DNA from: HGM04593 sp045657945
GTDB lineage: Bacteria; Bacteroidota; Bacteroidia; Bacteroidales; Bacteroidaceae
Assembly (NCBI GenBank): GCA_045657945.1
Contig: JAZOUB010000016.1
Location: 1-64,000, forward strand
Reading direction: 5' to 3'
DNA: 64,000 nt
In this document: in pieces, positions 46,840 through 54,962 of the stretch
How the letters are laid out: every line of letters starts with the position of its first letter
Numbering within the stretch: the stretch's first letter is position 1
Translations under genes and position numbers: made by a program
Notes under the pieces: model-generated
Told to the model about the DNA's origin: nothing
The model's database searches: none
Seen by the model: the letters and a program-made list of their open reading frames with translations, nothing else

Positions 46840-47502
46840 ATGAATAAAAGACAATTTCTAAATCTGACAGGTATAATCCTGTCAGTGCTGACTTTTACAA
46901 TGTGCAAGAGTCAGTCGGTGGTTGTACCATCAACACCGGAGGAGGCATTGGCTGAGCTGATTGCCGGAAATGAGCGTTATGTGAATGAAAAGAGCATCCA
47001 TCCGCACGGGAATATTGATAGAGTAGAGGAGACAGCTCCCCATCAAGCCCCATTTGCAGCCGTGGTTGGCTGTTCCGATTCGCGTGTGCCGGTTGAATTG
47101 CTTTTCGACCAAGGAATAGGAGATATATTTGTCATCCGTACGGCCGGTAACAATGTCAATAGCGAGATGGTTATGGGAAGTGTAGATTACGCAATTGAGC
47201 ATCTTGGAGTGAAATTGCTGCTTGTGCTCGGTCACGGTTCCTGCGGCGGAGTGACAGGAGCTATTTCCGAGGGTGAAGAAGAACACGGAAATATCGGCCA
47301 TCTCCTTGGTACTATCCGTAACGATGTGAGTGACTATGTTGGCAAGCCAGAATCTCTTGACGCTGCAATCCGTCATCATACACAGGTTCAGGTTGAACGC
47401 ATCATTGCTTATCCCCATGTGGCTGAGAAGATAGCAAATGGCGAATTACAGGTAAAGAAAGCCTACTATGATGTAAATACAGGCAAGGTGACAATTGAGT
47501 GA
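46840..47502 (+). CDS. beta-class carbonic anhydrase, probably exported
   Basis: A 220-aa zinc enzyme for CO2/bicarbonate interconversion. Zinc ligands and the Asp-Arg dyad are visible in VVGCSDSRVPVELLF and LVLGHGSCGGV. The N-terminus MNKRQFLNLTGIILSVLTFT looks like a signal sequence (possibly lipoprotein, Cys in TMCKS). That would place the enzyme outside the cytoplasm. ATG 46840 starts this signal; an upstream ATG at 46789 would bury it. Confidence 0.87.
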   Translation: MNKRQFLNLTGIILSVLTFTMCKSQSVVVPSTPEEALAELIAGNERYVNEKSIHPHGNIDRVEETAPHQAPFAAVVGCSDSRVPVELLFDQGIGDIFVIRTAGNNVNSEMVMGSVDYAIEHLGVKLLLVLGHGSCGGVTGAISEGEEEHGNIGHLLGTIRNDVSDYVGKPESLDAAIRHHTQVQVERIIAYPHVAEKIANGELQVKKAYYDVNTGKVTIE

Positions 47503-47515
47503 CCGTAATTATACA

Positions 47516-47551
47516 AAATTGGTGTGTGTAAGGCCTTACACACACCAATTT
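47516..47551 (+). terminator. Carbonic anhydrase terminator
   Basis: A perfect 18-bp inverted repeat AAATTGGTGTGTGTAAGG and complement, followed by CTTTTA. Confidence 0.8.
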
Positions 47552-47716
47552 CTTTTATACATATCGATGCTCAGTCTTACCCAAAAATGATAGGGTTGCG
47601 TGTCTACGATGTGTTTGGATATGAAAAAGGAGAGAATCTTGTGGGTTCTCTCCTTGCTGTATGTAAGTACCTAGAATTACTTGCCGGGTGTGTAACAGGT
47701 TGTTGTTCTTGGCTGG

Positions 47717-48376
47717 CTATATAATGCTTCTGCCTAAATATACTATACGGAATATGCGTATGATCTCCTCTTCTTTAATGATAAAATCGGGATATCTCTC
47801 TTCGTTTGATGATCTGGCGATATACGCGCCATTCTCTTCGGGGATGAGTTTGCGGATTATGAGTCCGTTGCTTGTGGTGTCTACTGCGTATATTTTACCT
47901 GGGATTGGACTCTCTTCGCCTTTGTTGTATGCAAGCAACGCAATCTTGTCACCTACTTTGAATGTGGGAAACATTGCGTCGTCCCGTATTATGTGCCACA
48001 TGTCTATTGGAGTATCCAGAACTATGACGTGTGACAGTTCCAGGTTGTCATAGTTGTTTTGGACATATTTGAGTATGTCTGTGTCGGGCCTTCCTGCAAC
48101 GGTGGTGGGCAGTATTGGTGCGCGATTCTCTTCCAATATTGCGGTTTCTTGGTTTTCTATGCCTTCGGACAACATTTCTCCTGTGCCGGTGATGAGCCAT
48201 GTGGTATTCAACTCAGGAAAAGCGTCGTGAATATTCTTGATTACTCTTGCTCCAGGTGTGCCTTTTAGGTTGCTCAAGTACCTTTTTGACATGTTGCAAG
48301 CGTTTTCAAAGGCATTCTTGCTGATGCCTTTGTAGTTGATGAATTCTATAATTCGTTCTTTTATAGCATGTTTCAT
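47717..48376 (-). CDS. S24/LexA-like repressor lacking the catalytic serine
   Basis: A 219-aa phage-repressor-type protein. The N-terminal helix-turn-helix is ISKNAFENACNMSKRYLSNL and the C-terminal S24 fold includes MWHIIRDDAMFPTFKVGDKI. Active S24 proteins have a serine in a GDSM-P type motif; here it reads DDAMFP, so Ser is replaced by Ala. The general-base Lys may be kept (LIIRKLIP). It is divergent from a small ORF and a sigma factor across a perfect inverted repeat. Confidence 0.82.
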   Translation of the reverse strand: MKHAIKERIIEFINYKGISKNAFENACNMSKRYLSNLKGTPGARVIKNIHDAFPELNTTWLITGTGEMLSEGIENQETAILEENRAPILPTTVAGRPDTDILKYVQNNYDNLELSHVIVLDTPIDMWHIIRDDAMFPTFKVGDKIALLAYNKGEESPIPGKIYAVDTTSNGLIIRKLIPEENGAYIARSSNEERYPDFIIKEEEIIRIFRIVYLGRSII

Positions 48377-48418
48377 ATTTTGTTGTTTGGAATGTGTCTA
48401 AATAGATATTTGTATGTA

Positions 48419-48454
48419 ATATTCTTAACTGATGCTCTTATTTGTTAAGAATAT
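48419..48454. promoter_or_regulatory. Candidate operator between the S24-like repressor and the sigma operon
   Basis: ATATTCTTAAC and GTTAAGAATAT are perfect 11-bp inverted arms 14 bp apart. The right arm adjoins TATCTTTG at 48460-48467, a consensus -7 box facing the sigma gene. Binding there would control the divergent promoters. Confidence 0.6.
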
Positions 48455-48550
48455 CTTCTTATCTTTGTGCTGTTTTAAGAGTGTTTATAAGATGCTCCTA
48501 TGCAAATATAGGAAAAATAATCTTATTATAAAATTAAAAGTTAATAAATT

Positions 48551-48652
48551 ATGAAAGAAAAATGTTTGAAAAAGAAGGCATTGCTACAGTGCTTGCGTTT
48601 TGTGAGTGTAGGTGAAGATGTTTTACGCCAGATTCCTGATGAGGGATTGTAA
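48551..48652 (+). CDS. small ORF upstream of the sigma factor (33 aa)
   Basis: Reads MKEKCLKKKALLQCLRFVSV and ends in QIPDEGL. It starts 84 bp after the -7 box and ends 14 bp before the sigma factor ATG. Basic N-terminal half, no recognised family. It could be a leader peptide or a small regulatory partner; coding status is unproven. Confidence 0.4.
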   Translation: MKEKCLKKKALLQCLRFVSVGEDVLRQIPDEGL

Positions 48653-48666
48653 ATAGTTTGACAATT

Positions 48667-49173
48667 ATGAATGCTGCTGCTTTTAGAAGAGATTTGCTTG
48701 AGATGCAATCAGAGTTACAAAGATTCGCGTTTAAATTGACTGCCGATAAGGAAGAAGCGAATGATTTGATGCAGGAGACATCTTTGCGCGCCCTTGAAAA
48801 TATGGAAAAGTATGCCCCGGATACTAATTTTAAAGCTTGGTTGTATACTATAATGCGTAATTTGTTTATAAATAATTATAGGAAAGTTCTGCGCGAACAG
48901 ACATTCGTGGATTATACTGATAACCTGTATAATATTGACAGTACTCAGTTGACCAATGATTCCGTAACTGAGAATGATTATGACAGGAAGGAACTTTATC
49001 GTGCCTTGAATTCGTTGCCCAATAATTACAAGGTTCCATTTTGTATGTTTGTCTCGGGGTTTAAATATCGTGAGATTGCCGATAAATTATCATTGCCTTT
49101 AGGAACTGTAAAAAGTAGAATCTTTTTTACAAGGCGTAGCTTGCAGGAGGAATTGAAGGATTTTCTTTTATAG
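48667..49173 (+). CDS. RNA polymerase sigma-70 family factor (ECF-like)
   Basis: A 168-aa sigma factor with region 2 (ANDLMQETSLRALENMEKYA, FKAWLYTIMRNLFINNYRKV) and region 4 (YREIADKLSLPLGTVKSRIF). Regions 1 and 3 are absent. ATG 48667 is chosen over an in-frame TTG at 48658. No anti-sigma gene follows. Homologues are frequent in Bacteroidales, often in several copies; target promoters are unknown. Confidence 0.9.
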   Translation: MNAAAFRRDLLEMQSELQRFAFKLTADKEEANDLMQETSLRALENMEKYAPDTNFKAWLYTIMRNLFINNYRKVLREQTFVDYTDNLYNIDSTQLTNDSVTENDYDRKELYRALNSLPNNYKVPFCMFVSGFKYREIADKLSLPLGTVKSRIFFTRRSLQEELKDFLL

Positions 49174-49207
49174 GAATGTTGTTTGAAACGTTGTTTTCAA
49201 TATAAAT

Positions 49208-49242
49208 AAACGGAACTTACACCCGCGTGTAGGTTTCGTTTG
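49208..49242 (+). terminator. Sigma factor terminator
   Basis: An imperfect long hairpin AAACGGAACTTACAC / GTGTAGGTTTCGTTTG lies 35 bp after the sigma stop. Confidence 0.65.
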
Positions 49243-49627
49243 TTGTAAATGAAGGGGTGTTACAGGGTTGTGTGGTCAAGCACAGGTGTGAAGGACCTGA
49301 GCGTCTGAGTGCATACGACCCACAAATTGATAATGCTGTCATTGGTTCGGATGTGGTTGAGTGCGAGGTGTTGAAAAACAACATTCTCGGTAACTGTTTC
49401 TTTTCTATCTGTCATTTGGGTCGTTACAACGGGTCGGATGCATTCTGACCGACCCTAAGTAGCTGACCGTCTTACCCCTAAGAAGCCGGCAATTCGTAAA
49501 TAACGGTCGCATAATGAGTTACGACTCGCATAGTGGGTGCGTCGTAAGACAATCGAATCCCTTTTAAGTATCCAAACACAGTTCTTTTACCTTTCGTAAA
49601 GTAATAACAGACTATAATTTCAAACCG
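49243..49627. other. Gene-poor structured region at the left edge of the accessory block
   Basis: No supported CDS; the longest frames are about 50-60 codons with no family resemblance. Hairpins are dense: GGGTCGG / CCGACCC (49431-49455) and TTACGAC / GTCGTAA (49519-49547). The latter sits within an outer GTCTTAC / GTAAGAC pair (49469-49550). It may be a decayed end of an inserted element or an unrecognised RNA. Confidence 0.4.
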
Positions 49628-49807
49628 TCAATCCCATTGCGCTTCCCACTCAAGGATGCCTTCCCACATTTCGAGCAACGCACTCTCCACATTGTGCAGC
49701 GACTGCAAACACAAACGGTTTATTGGTAACCGTTCGTCATCTTTATTGCATGCGTGCCATTCGTTGTTCGACTTTACAACACTTGTGCATTGCTTGTTCT
49801 CCTTCAT
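49628..49807 (-). CDS. hypothetical small protein (59 aa)
   Basis: Starts MKENKQCTSVVKSNNEWHAC and ends LLEMWEGILEWEAQWD. It overlaps the upstream gene by ATGA (49804-49807), a classic translational-coupling arrangement, which supports it as real. Three cysteines and an acidic, Trp-rich C-terminus; no family recognised. It is the third gene of a unit started by the shared promoter at 50485-50514. Confidence 0.6.
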   Translation of the reverse strand: MKENKQCTSVVKSNNEWHACNKDDERLPINRLCLQSLHNVESALLEMWEGILEWEAQWD

Positions 49808-50031
49808 TTCTCAACCTCATAGTCACAGGTCTTTATCTCCTTTATTCCCTCAAAGTTATCGGGAATATGCAGCTGATTGGCAATCTGTTTCTTGACTATG
49901 TCGGCACACAACTCATTGACAGCCACAAGAGTAGCAGAATGGTTGTCCGCAACTCTTTTGCACTCCTTGACGTCTCTTTTAAGAACAGCACGCAAGGCTT
50001 CTATCTCTTTTATCGTTTGTTCGTCGCACAT
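49804..50031 (-). CDS. hypothetical protein (75 aa)
   Basis: A small, mostly helical protein (MCDEQTIKEIEALRAVLKRD) with no recognised family. It lies 3 bp after the gene at 50035 and overlaps the 59-aa gene by 4 bp. It is the middle gene of a three-gene unit. Function unknown. Confidence 0.6.
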   Translation of the reverse strand: MCDEQTIKEIEALRAVLKRDVKECKRVADNHSATLVAVNELCADIVKKQIANQLHIPDNFEGIKEIKTCDYEVEK

Positions 50032-50034
50032 TGT

Positions 50035-50457
50035 TTATTTGATTTTATTCGCTTTTTTATCCAGGAACTCCGCAAGTGTTGTACCACAGTCGGTGTTGTT
50101 TGTAAAATCCTGTTTTTCCTCGTTCCACTCGCCCTCGACCTTTAAGCCTAAAAGGGATTGCTTTTCCTTCTGGCTCATTTCGCTCAATTTGCGGCCCTTG
50201 CTGATGAACTCTTTGGCGTCGAGCATATATTTGTGCATGCCAATGGTTATGAAGCTAATCTCGTCGCCGGTTTTGGGATTTACGAGGATTTTGCCTTTGT
50301 ACTCCTTGAGGTCGTACCTGTCCCTGCTACTGAATGTGATGTTGTTGCCATTGCGTTCCTTTACGCTGAACATCCACCATTTGTCGTATGATGCCTTGCG
50401 TTTGTTTACCGGTTTGTCGATTAAATAGGTGCTGTTGAAATTGAAAGTCTTTGCCAT
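50035..50457 (-). CDS. hypothetical protein (140 aa)
   Basis: A soluble, lysine-rich protein (MAKTFNFNSTYLIDKPVNKR) with no export signal or known domain. It is the first gene of a unit with the 75-aa and 59-aa proteins. The shared promoter element ends 27 bp before the ATG, which supports this start. Function unknown. Confidence 0.65.
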   Translation of the reverse strand: MAKTFNFNSTYLIDKPVNKRKASYDKWWMFSVKERNGNNITFSSRDRYDLKEYKGKILVNPKTGDEISFITIGMHKYMLDAKEFISKGRKLSEMSQKEKQSLLGLKVEGEWNEEKQDFTNNTDCGTTLAEFLDKKANKIK

Positions 50458-50484
50458 ATTACTGATGTTTTTAAGTTACATACA

Positions 50485-50514
50485 TAATATAGAAACAAAG
50501 GGTAAAAATTTCAA
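50485..50514 (-). promoter_or_regulatory. Shared accessory promoter element 1
   Basis: On the minus strand: TTG, 20 bp ending TTGTTTC, then TATATTA. Upstream of the three-gene unit at 50457. Confidence 0.65.
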
Positions 50515-50532
50515 AAAACGTGGTAACTTTTT

Positions 50533-50856
50533 TTATTCTTTCAATTTTCTTATAATCTCTTTTCTCTCTTTCCATGTAAGGGCTGTGTCGCCAAGTTTGC
50601 AAATGGATGCATCCAACAACAAAGGAATGCCATTGTAATCTATTGTGCAATGTTCGTTGTCGCGGAGTTTGTCGTTACATCTCTCGGTTTTTCCATAGTA
50701 GATATTTCCGTCACCTTCGGCGTTTACAAACAACAGGCAATCTGCATCGCGCCGTTTCAGGCGAAACCTCTTTGTTTCGCCTGTCGGCATAATCGCAAGA
50801 TAATCCAAAGGCCATATATTGCCTAACTTTATGTAATGTGTTGCAAAAATTGCCAT
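50533..50856 (-). CDS. hypothetical protein (107 aa)
   Basis: A 107-aa basic protein (MAIFATHYIKLGNIWPLDYL) without recognised domain. It starts 13 bp after the LRR gene stop at 50870 and so is probably the second gene of that unit. Ends in a charged helix (WKERKEIIRKLKE). Function unknown. Confidence 0.6.
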   Translation of the reverse strand: MAIFATHYIKLGNIWPLDYLAIMPTGETKRFRLKRRDADCLLFVNAEGDGNIYYGKTERCNDKLRDNEHCTIDYNGIPLLLDASICKLGDTALTWKERKEIIRKLKE

Positions 50857-50869
50857 ATCGTTTATATCG

Positions 50870-51457
50870 TCAGAAAATGTCGTTTGCTTTCCTGCAATTG
50901 GGTGGGAGTGTCAGGTTCTTGAGTTCAAAGCAACCGTTGAAAGCATATTCCTCTATAGATTCAACGCTACAGGGAATAGTGATGCTTGTGAGGGTTCCAC
51001 AACCGGCGAAAGCATGTTCTCCAATACACTTTACATCATCGGGGATAATTGTAGTACAACAGCCGGCAATCAACTTGTTATTCACGGTTTCAATGACAGC
51101 ATTACAGCCTTTGCGTGAATCATACACTGAGTTACCCTCTTCCACCACAATGCAGGAAAGTGCATCGCATGCAGCAAATATACCTTTGCCTATTTCCTGA
51201 ACACCGGCAGGGATGGTAATTTTTTCAAGGCTTGTACAGTTCTCAAAAGCGAAGTTTCCTATTTTCTTCACACTGCCGGGGATTACGATGTGGGCAAGGT
51301 TTGTACAGTTACGGAAAGCCATGACTCCTATTCCGGTCACACCTTCGGGGATTATTACACTTTTAAGCTCTGCACAATCATTAAACGCAAAATGTTCAAT
51401 CTCTTTTGTACCCTGTGGAATAACTGCAATTCCATTCTTGATTTTAAAATTCTTCAT
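50870..51457 (-). CDS. BspA-like leucine-rich-repeat protein
   Basis: A 195-aa protein of LRR_5/BspA repeats of about 23 residues (e.g. IVIPGSVKKIGNFAFENCTS), about seven of them, starting MKNFKIKNGIAVIPQGTKEI. No signal peptide. The longer frame (to 51511) crosses the shared promoter element at 51476, so the start at 51457 is chosen. Confidence 0.8.
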   Translation of the reverse strand: MKNFKIKNGIAVIPQGTKEIEHFAFNDCAELKSVIIPEGVTGIGVMAFRNCTNLAHIVIPGSVKKIGNFAFENCTSLEKITIPAGVQEIGKGIFAACDALSCIVVEEGNSVYDSRKGCNAVIETVNNKLIAGCCTTIIPDDVKCIGEHAFAGCGTLTSITIPCSVESIEEYAFNGCFELKNLTLPPNCRKANDIF

Positions 51458-51475
51458 GCTTTTCTGTTTTTTACA

Positions 51476-51505
51476 TAATATAGAAACAGAAGGGAAAAAT
51501 TTCAA
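51476..51505 (-). promoter_or_regulatory. Shared accessory promoter element 2
   Basis: Minus strand: TTG, 20 bp ending CTGTTTC, then TATATTA; 18 bp before the LRR gene ATG. Confidence 0.65.
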
Positions 51506-51557
51506 TTTCAAGTGTATTGTTTAAGATAATTTAACAATATGGTTTTATAGACAAATA

Positions 51558-52556
51558 TCACCCCTTTTTCAAACGACGGCTTGCCTTTTCAATTATTTGT
51601 CTCACACGGTTGGGGGTAAGAGCGAATTTTTTGGCAATCTCTTTCAATGTCATGGCTTGGCAGCCTATGCCTTTATACATCTGCAGTACTTCTCTTTCAC
51701 GGTCTGTCAAACAGCTCAGTTCCAAATTCTCGGGCAGAGAATTCGCTAACTCAGGAATCAGTTTCAAAATATAGTCATCGTATTCAAAGTTTTCCTCTTT
51801 TTCTTTTTTTACCACAACGTACTTGAGTTGGCGTAATACAGCTTCTATTTTTTGCTTCACAAAGCAATGAGTTATCTCTTCCTCTGCTGCAATCTCCTTG
51901 TGTGTCATTGCCGGGCGGCCAATGCCATAGAACTTTTTCAGGATTTCCCTATCGCTGTCATACATATGCGAACGCTCCTCATCGTCAAAGAAAGTGTCGT
52001 CGCCCTGTTCCAGACGCTTGATAAGTTTCTCGTAATCGGCATCATCCAATTTTGCATATTCTCGTACTTCGGTTAAAGGCATACGTCTTTCTCCTGTAGG
52101 ATTTATGATTGAATTCTCAGCTTCGTCAGCAAGATTCCTGTCATATATTGCATGACCTACCCATATCGTTCCTTTGAGTATCCTTATTCTGCGCGACGTC
52201 GATGTCTCATCATTGGTCTTGAGTTCCCTTTTTTTACTACGGACTACACGGATAATCTTATCATCAAAAATATCCTCATCACACACCAAACGGTCAATGA
52301 TGTTGCTATGCTTCAAAGGGCTATTCTCTTCAAACTCCAGCTCACTTTCGTTTATATCGCCAAAGTCGGTGACATCCAATACGCGCCATTGAATTTCGCT
52401 CAACTGCTCGCTGTCTCCAAAATCACAGGTGGCTAAGCCAAGGTTCTGCAACACCTTGCTTACATTGCCATCACTGTTTTCAATAGCATCTTTCAAGCGA
52501 TGAATGGCTTCTTTTATACCAACAACTCTGTATCTTGAACAAACAATGTTTTCCAT
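51558..52556 (-). CDS. sigma-factor-like protein with two region-4-type HTH copies
   Basis: A 332-aa protein. Residues 283-330 (CLTDREREVLQMYKGIGCQA, then MTLKEIAKKFALTPNRVRQI) closely follow region 4 of primary sigma-70 factors. Residues 200-246 (DSDREILKKFYGIGRPAMTH, then KEIAAEEEITHCFVKQKIEA) are a diverged second copy. The N-terminal 190 residues show no recognisable region 2, so core binding as a normal sigma is doubtful. It is the second gene of a unit with the Sel1-like gene (18-bp gap). A specialised regulator is likely. Confidence 0.7.
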   Translation of the reverse strand: MENIVCSRYRVVGIKEAIHRLKDAIENSDGNVSKVLQNLGLATCDFGDSEQLSEIQWRVLDVTDFGDINESELEFEENSPLKHSNIIDRLVCDEDIFDDKIIRVVRSKKRELKTNDETSTSRRIRILKGTIWVGHAIYDRNLADEAENSIINPTGERRMPLTEVREYAKLDDADYEKLIKRLEQGDDTFFDDEERSHMYDSDREILKKFYGIGRPAMTHKEIAAEEEITHCFVKQKIEAVLRQLKYVVVKKEKEENFEYDDYILKLIPELANSLPENLELSCLTDREREVLQMYKGIGCQAMTLKEIAKKFALTPNRVRQIIEKASRRLKKG

Positions 52557-52574
52557 GAATATAATTTATTAGCG

Positions 52575-53555
52575 TTAACACTCTTCAATTTCCACTTCAA
52601 GGTGCGGATATCTCTTTAGTAGGGCATACTTCAGAGGGTCGGCAGAGATATTCATCTCTGCATCAATTACAAGATTACCATCCTCAACGTTCACAAAAAG
52701 AATGTTACCCTTGTACTCGGCAAGGTCGGTGCCTACAAGCTCATGCATAATTTTGTTTGTAGGTGCATATATACCCAACTCATTACCAGGCATTTCGATA
52801 TATTTGTCAATAATAGCCTTGAACTCGCTTGCATCGCCCTTTATAGTGATTTTGAAGTTGCGTGGATCGAAATATGGCTCGTCATCAAGTGGGTCATAAT
52901 CAAAGTTCGCTTTTATATAATATTCCTTGGCCTTTTGCCTGTCTATGAAAAAGCCGAACTTTTCCCAGCCCTCACGGTAAATGTCGCCGAGTTCCATGTA
53001 TATATCCTCGTCGTAATAAGCTGCCACTCCGCTTTCAATGCGCTTCAGTTCTGCCATCAGCCTGTTGTAGCTCTGTTCTTGTGTGGAAAGCTTGGTGTAC
53101 CCCAATATACCATAAACCTTGTAGTATTCTTCGTAGGGTAAATCCATATAGACATCGCAGAACCTGTTGAATACACGTTGCTCAAAATCGGCATCATATT
53201 CAAAGAGTGGAATATCGGTCAATAGGGTGCGTTCGATAGAAACTTCTTCGTTTGTCTCCTCGTCAAAAAACGGCTCAACTTCAGTGCGATAGCTTATATA
53301 CATTGCTGCAAGCACCATTGCATCGCAGGTGAGGCTGTCTGCCGTCAAGAGCCACTCCTTATCCTCGGGCTTCATAAGGCCAAGAGATATGTTCAAATAC
53401 AAGCTGGAATAGGCTTCTGTATTTTCCAATACCATTTTCATATATTGAAAAGCCTCTTTATTACCCTTTCTTGTTGCCTCGAGCAATGTTTTTATACAAT
53501 TCTCTTGCGTATTGGAATCTTCACTCTGTAAAAGCTGTTCGTAACTCTCTTTCAT
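52575..53555 (-). CDS. hypothetical protein with Sel1-like repeat segment
   Basis: A 326-aa acidic, helical protein. A Sel1/TPR-like stretch is visible (YMELGDIYREGWEKFGFFID, then RQKAKEYYIKA). The C-terminal third is beta-rich. ATG 53555 is preferred: the longer frame to 53684 would contain the shared promoter element at 53589-53618 and overlap the next gene. It is co-transcribed with the sigma-like gene. Function unknown. Confidence 0.65.
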   Translation of the reverse strand: MKESYEQLLQSEDSNTQENCIKTLLEATRKGNKEAFQYMKMVLENTEAYSSLYLNISLGLMKPEDKEWLLTADSLTCDAMVLAAMYISYRTEVEPFFDEETNEEVSIERTLLTDIPLFEYDADFEQRVFNRFCDVYMDLPYEEYYKVYGILGYTKLSTQEQSYNRLMAELKRIESGVAAYYDEDIYMELGDIYREGWEKFGFFIDRQKAKEYYIKANFDYDPLDDEPYFDPRNFKITIKGDASEFKAIIDKYIEMPGNELGIYAPTNKIMHELVGTDLAEYKGNILFVNVEDGNLVIDAEMNISADPLKYALLKRYPHLEVEIEEC

Positions 53556-53588
53556 AGTATATAAATTGTTTATGTTTCCTGATATATA

Positions 53589-53618
53589 TAATATAGAAAC
53601 ATTTGGGGAAAATTTCAA
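53589..53618 (-). promoter_or_regulatory. Shared accessory promoter element 3
   Basis: Minus strand: TTG, 20 bp ending ATGTTTC, then TATATTA; 33 bp before the ATG at 53555. Confidence 0.65.
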
Positions 53619-53680
53619 AAAATGAGGGGAGTTTTTATTGATATCCTGAGGAACGTTTGCAGTTGTGTCATTTTGTATAC

Positions 53681-54844
53681 TCATTTGGCGAGTTCTTCTC
53701 TTATTTTTTTAGTGTCGTCACAAATTTTAGAAATCAAATCATTCTTAGTAATACCATTTGGAATCTTTACCCATTGATATACCCAGCAACTATAAAGGCC
53801 ATTGACTTTTTTGCCATTACAATATTTACAATAGCCGTTTTTTTCTTTCATTCCAAATTCTGTGGGATTGAAAGGGTAATTATGCAAAGCCTCTTCTCCA
53901 AAAAAATAAGGATAGTTTCTTCTTAAATACTCAATACCTTTTTCGCTTGGATGATATACACCCTCGTCTTTATTGTAAGCAATCCTTATTCCTATTTCTT
54001 TATCGAAAAACTCAACAGCATGACGATATTGTTTATCTTGAATTTGAATAAGAACATAATCGTTATCTTTCTTGAACCTGACTTCGATTAATGGAGCATT
54101 AGTGTAACTCCATGCAACAAGTACATTGTTGTTTTCTAAAAGATTGATATCATCAACAATATCTATATTTAACTTTTCTAGGTCGTTCACTAATCCGTTG
54201 TAAACGGATTGCATGTTTCGTTTGCCACAGACATCGTGAATTCCCAGTTCTTTAAGTTCTTTATAGTTATTACAAAAGAAAACGTCTCGTTTTGTGTTGT
54301 CATCTATCACTGATTGAAGGTTACATATATATGTGCAATAGTCTTTCAAAAGTTCTTTATGGTAATCAACAGTAATATCTGCTTCTTCAACAACATTAGA
54401 TAAACAATCAGACAAATTCTTGTAATTGACAATTTTCCAATTTAGGTCTTTGCTTCCTATGTCGCTGGTTAATTCATGTAACTGCTCATTCATTGTCAAA
54501 AGAATAAGTGCTACATTTTTATCTTTGATGGATCCTTGATATTCATTCAATTGCTTTTGAGTAGGCACACTTTTAACCTTATTTTCTATTACTAATTTCA
54601 GTTTTTCACCATTAAAAACTGAAATATCGAAATGGTTATATTCTCTTTTAATTATTAACTTATCTGGATTTCCAGCAAACCAGTCATTCTCTTTTTCAGG
54701 CAAAAGTTTATTTATTAAATTAATAAAGTATGTTGGATACTTTTCACCAAACCATGCGATAAAGTTGCTATGAAACAATTCCTTGTTAGCTAAGGAAAGG
54801 TTATATAATGGTGATTCTTTTAAATTTTTAATTATATCATTCAT
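53681..54844 (-). CDS. PD-(D/E)XK nuclease family protein (PDDEXK_4-like)
   Basis: A 387-aa protein. The family start LANKELFHSNFIAWF is followed by the nuclease core, Asp73 in FDISVF and the ExK pair Glu87-Lys89 in LVIENKVKSVPTQKQLNEY. The core is therefore intact. The C-terminal half has no recognised domain. PDDEXK_4 proteins are common in defence islands and near prophages; target unknown. Low GC compared with neighbours suggests transfer. Confidence 0.72.
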   Translation of the reverse strand: MNDIIKNLKESPLYNLSLANKELFHSNFIAWFGEKYPTYFINLINKLLPEKENDWFAGNPDKLIIKREYNHFDISVFNGEKLKLVIENKVKSVPTQKQLNEYQGSIKDKNVALILLTMNEQLHELTSDIGSKDLNWKIVNYKNLSDCLSNVVEEADITVDYHKELLKDYCTYICNLQSVIDDNTKRDVFFCNNYKELKELGIHDVCGKRNMQSVYNGLVNDLEKLNIDIVDDINLLENNNVLVAWSYTNAPLIEVRFKKDNDYVLIQIQDKQYRHAVEFFDKEIGIRIAYNKDEGVYHPSEKGIEYLRRNYPYFFGEEALHNYPFNPTEFGMKEKNGYCKYCNGKKVNGLYSCWVYQWVKIPNGITKNDLISKICDDTKKIREELAK

Positions 54845-54962
54845 GTTAAAATTTTGGTTTTAATTCTCCTGCCCTATCATAAATTTGATAATGCAAATTG
54901 TGTGAGTAAAGAAAAATCTATTAGTTAAACGTTGTTAAATTAAAAAAGTGCCAATAAAGAAT

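Noticed and set aside
49656..50145. Plus-strand frames of 79 and 140 codons
   Set aside because: They are antisense to the coupled 140/75/59-aa gene unit and have Ser/Phe/Cys-rich shadow composition.
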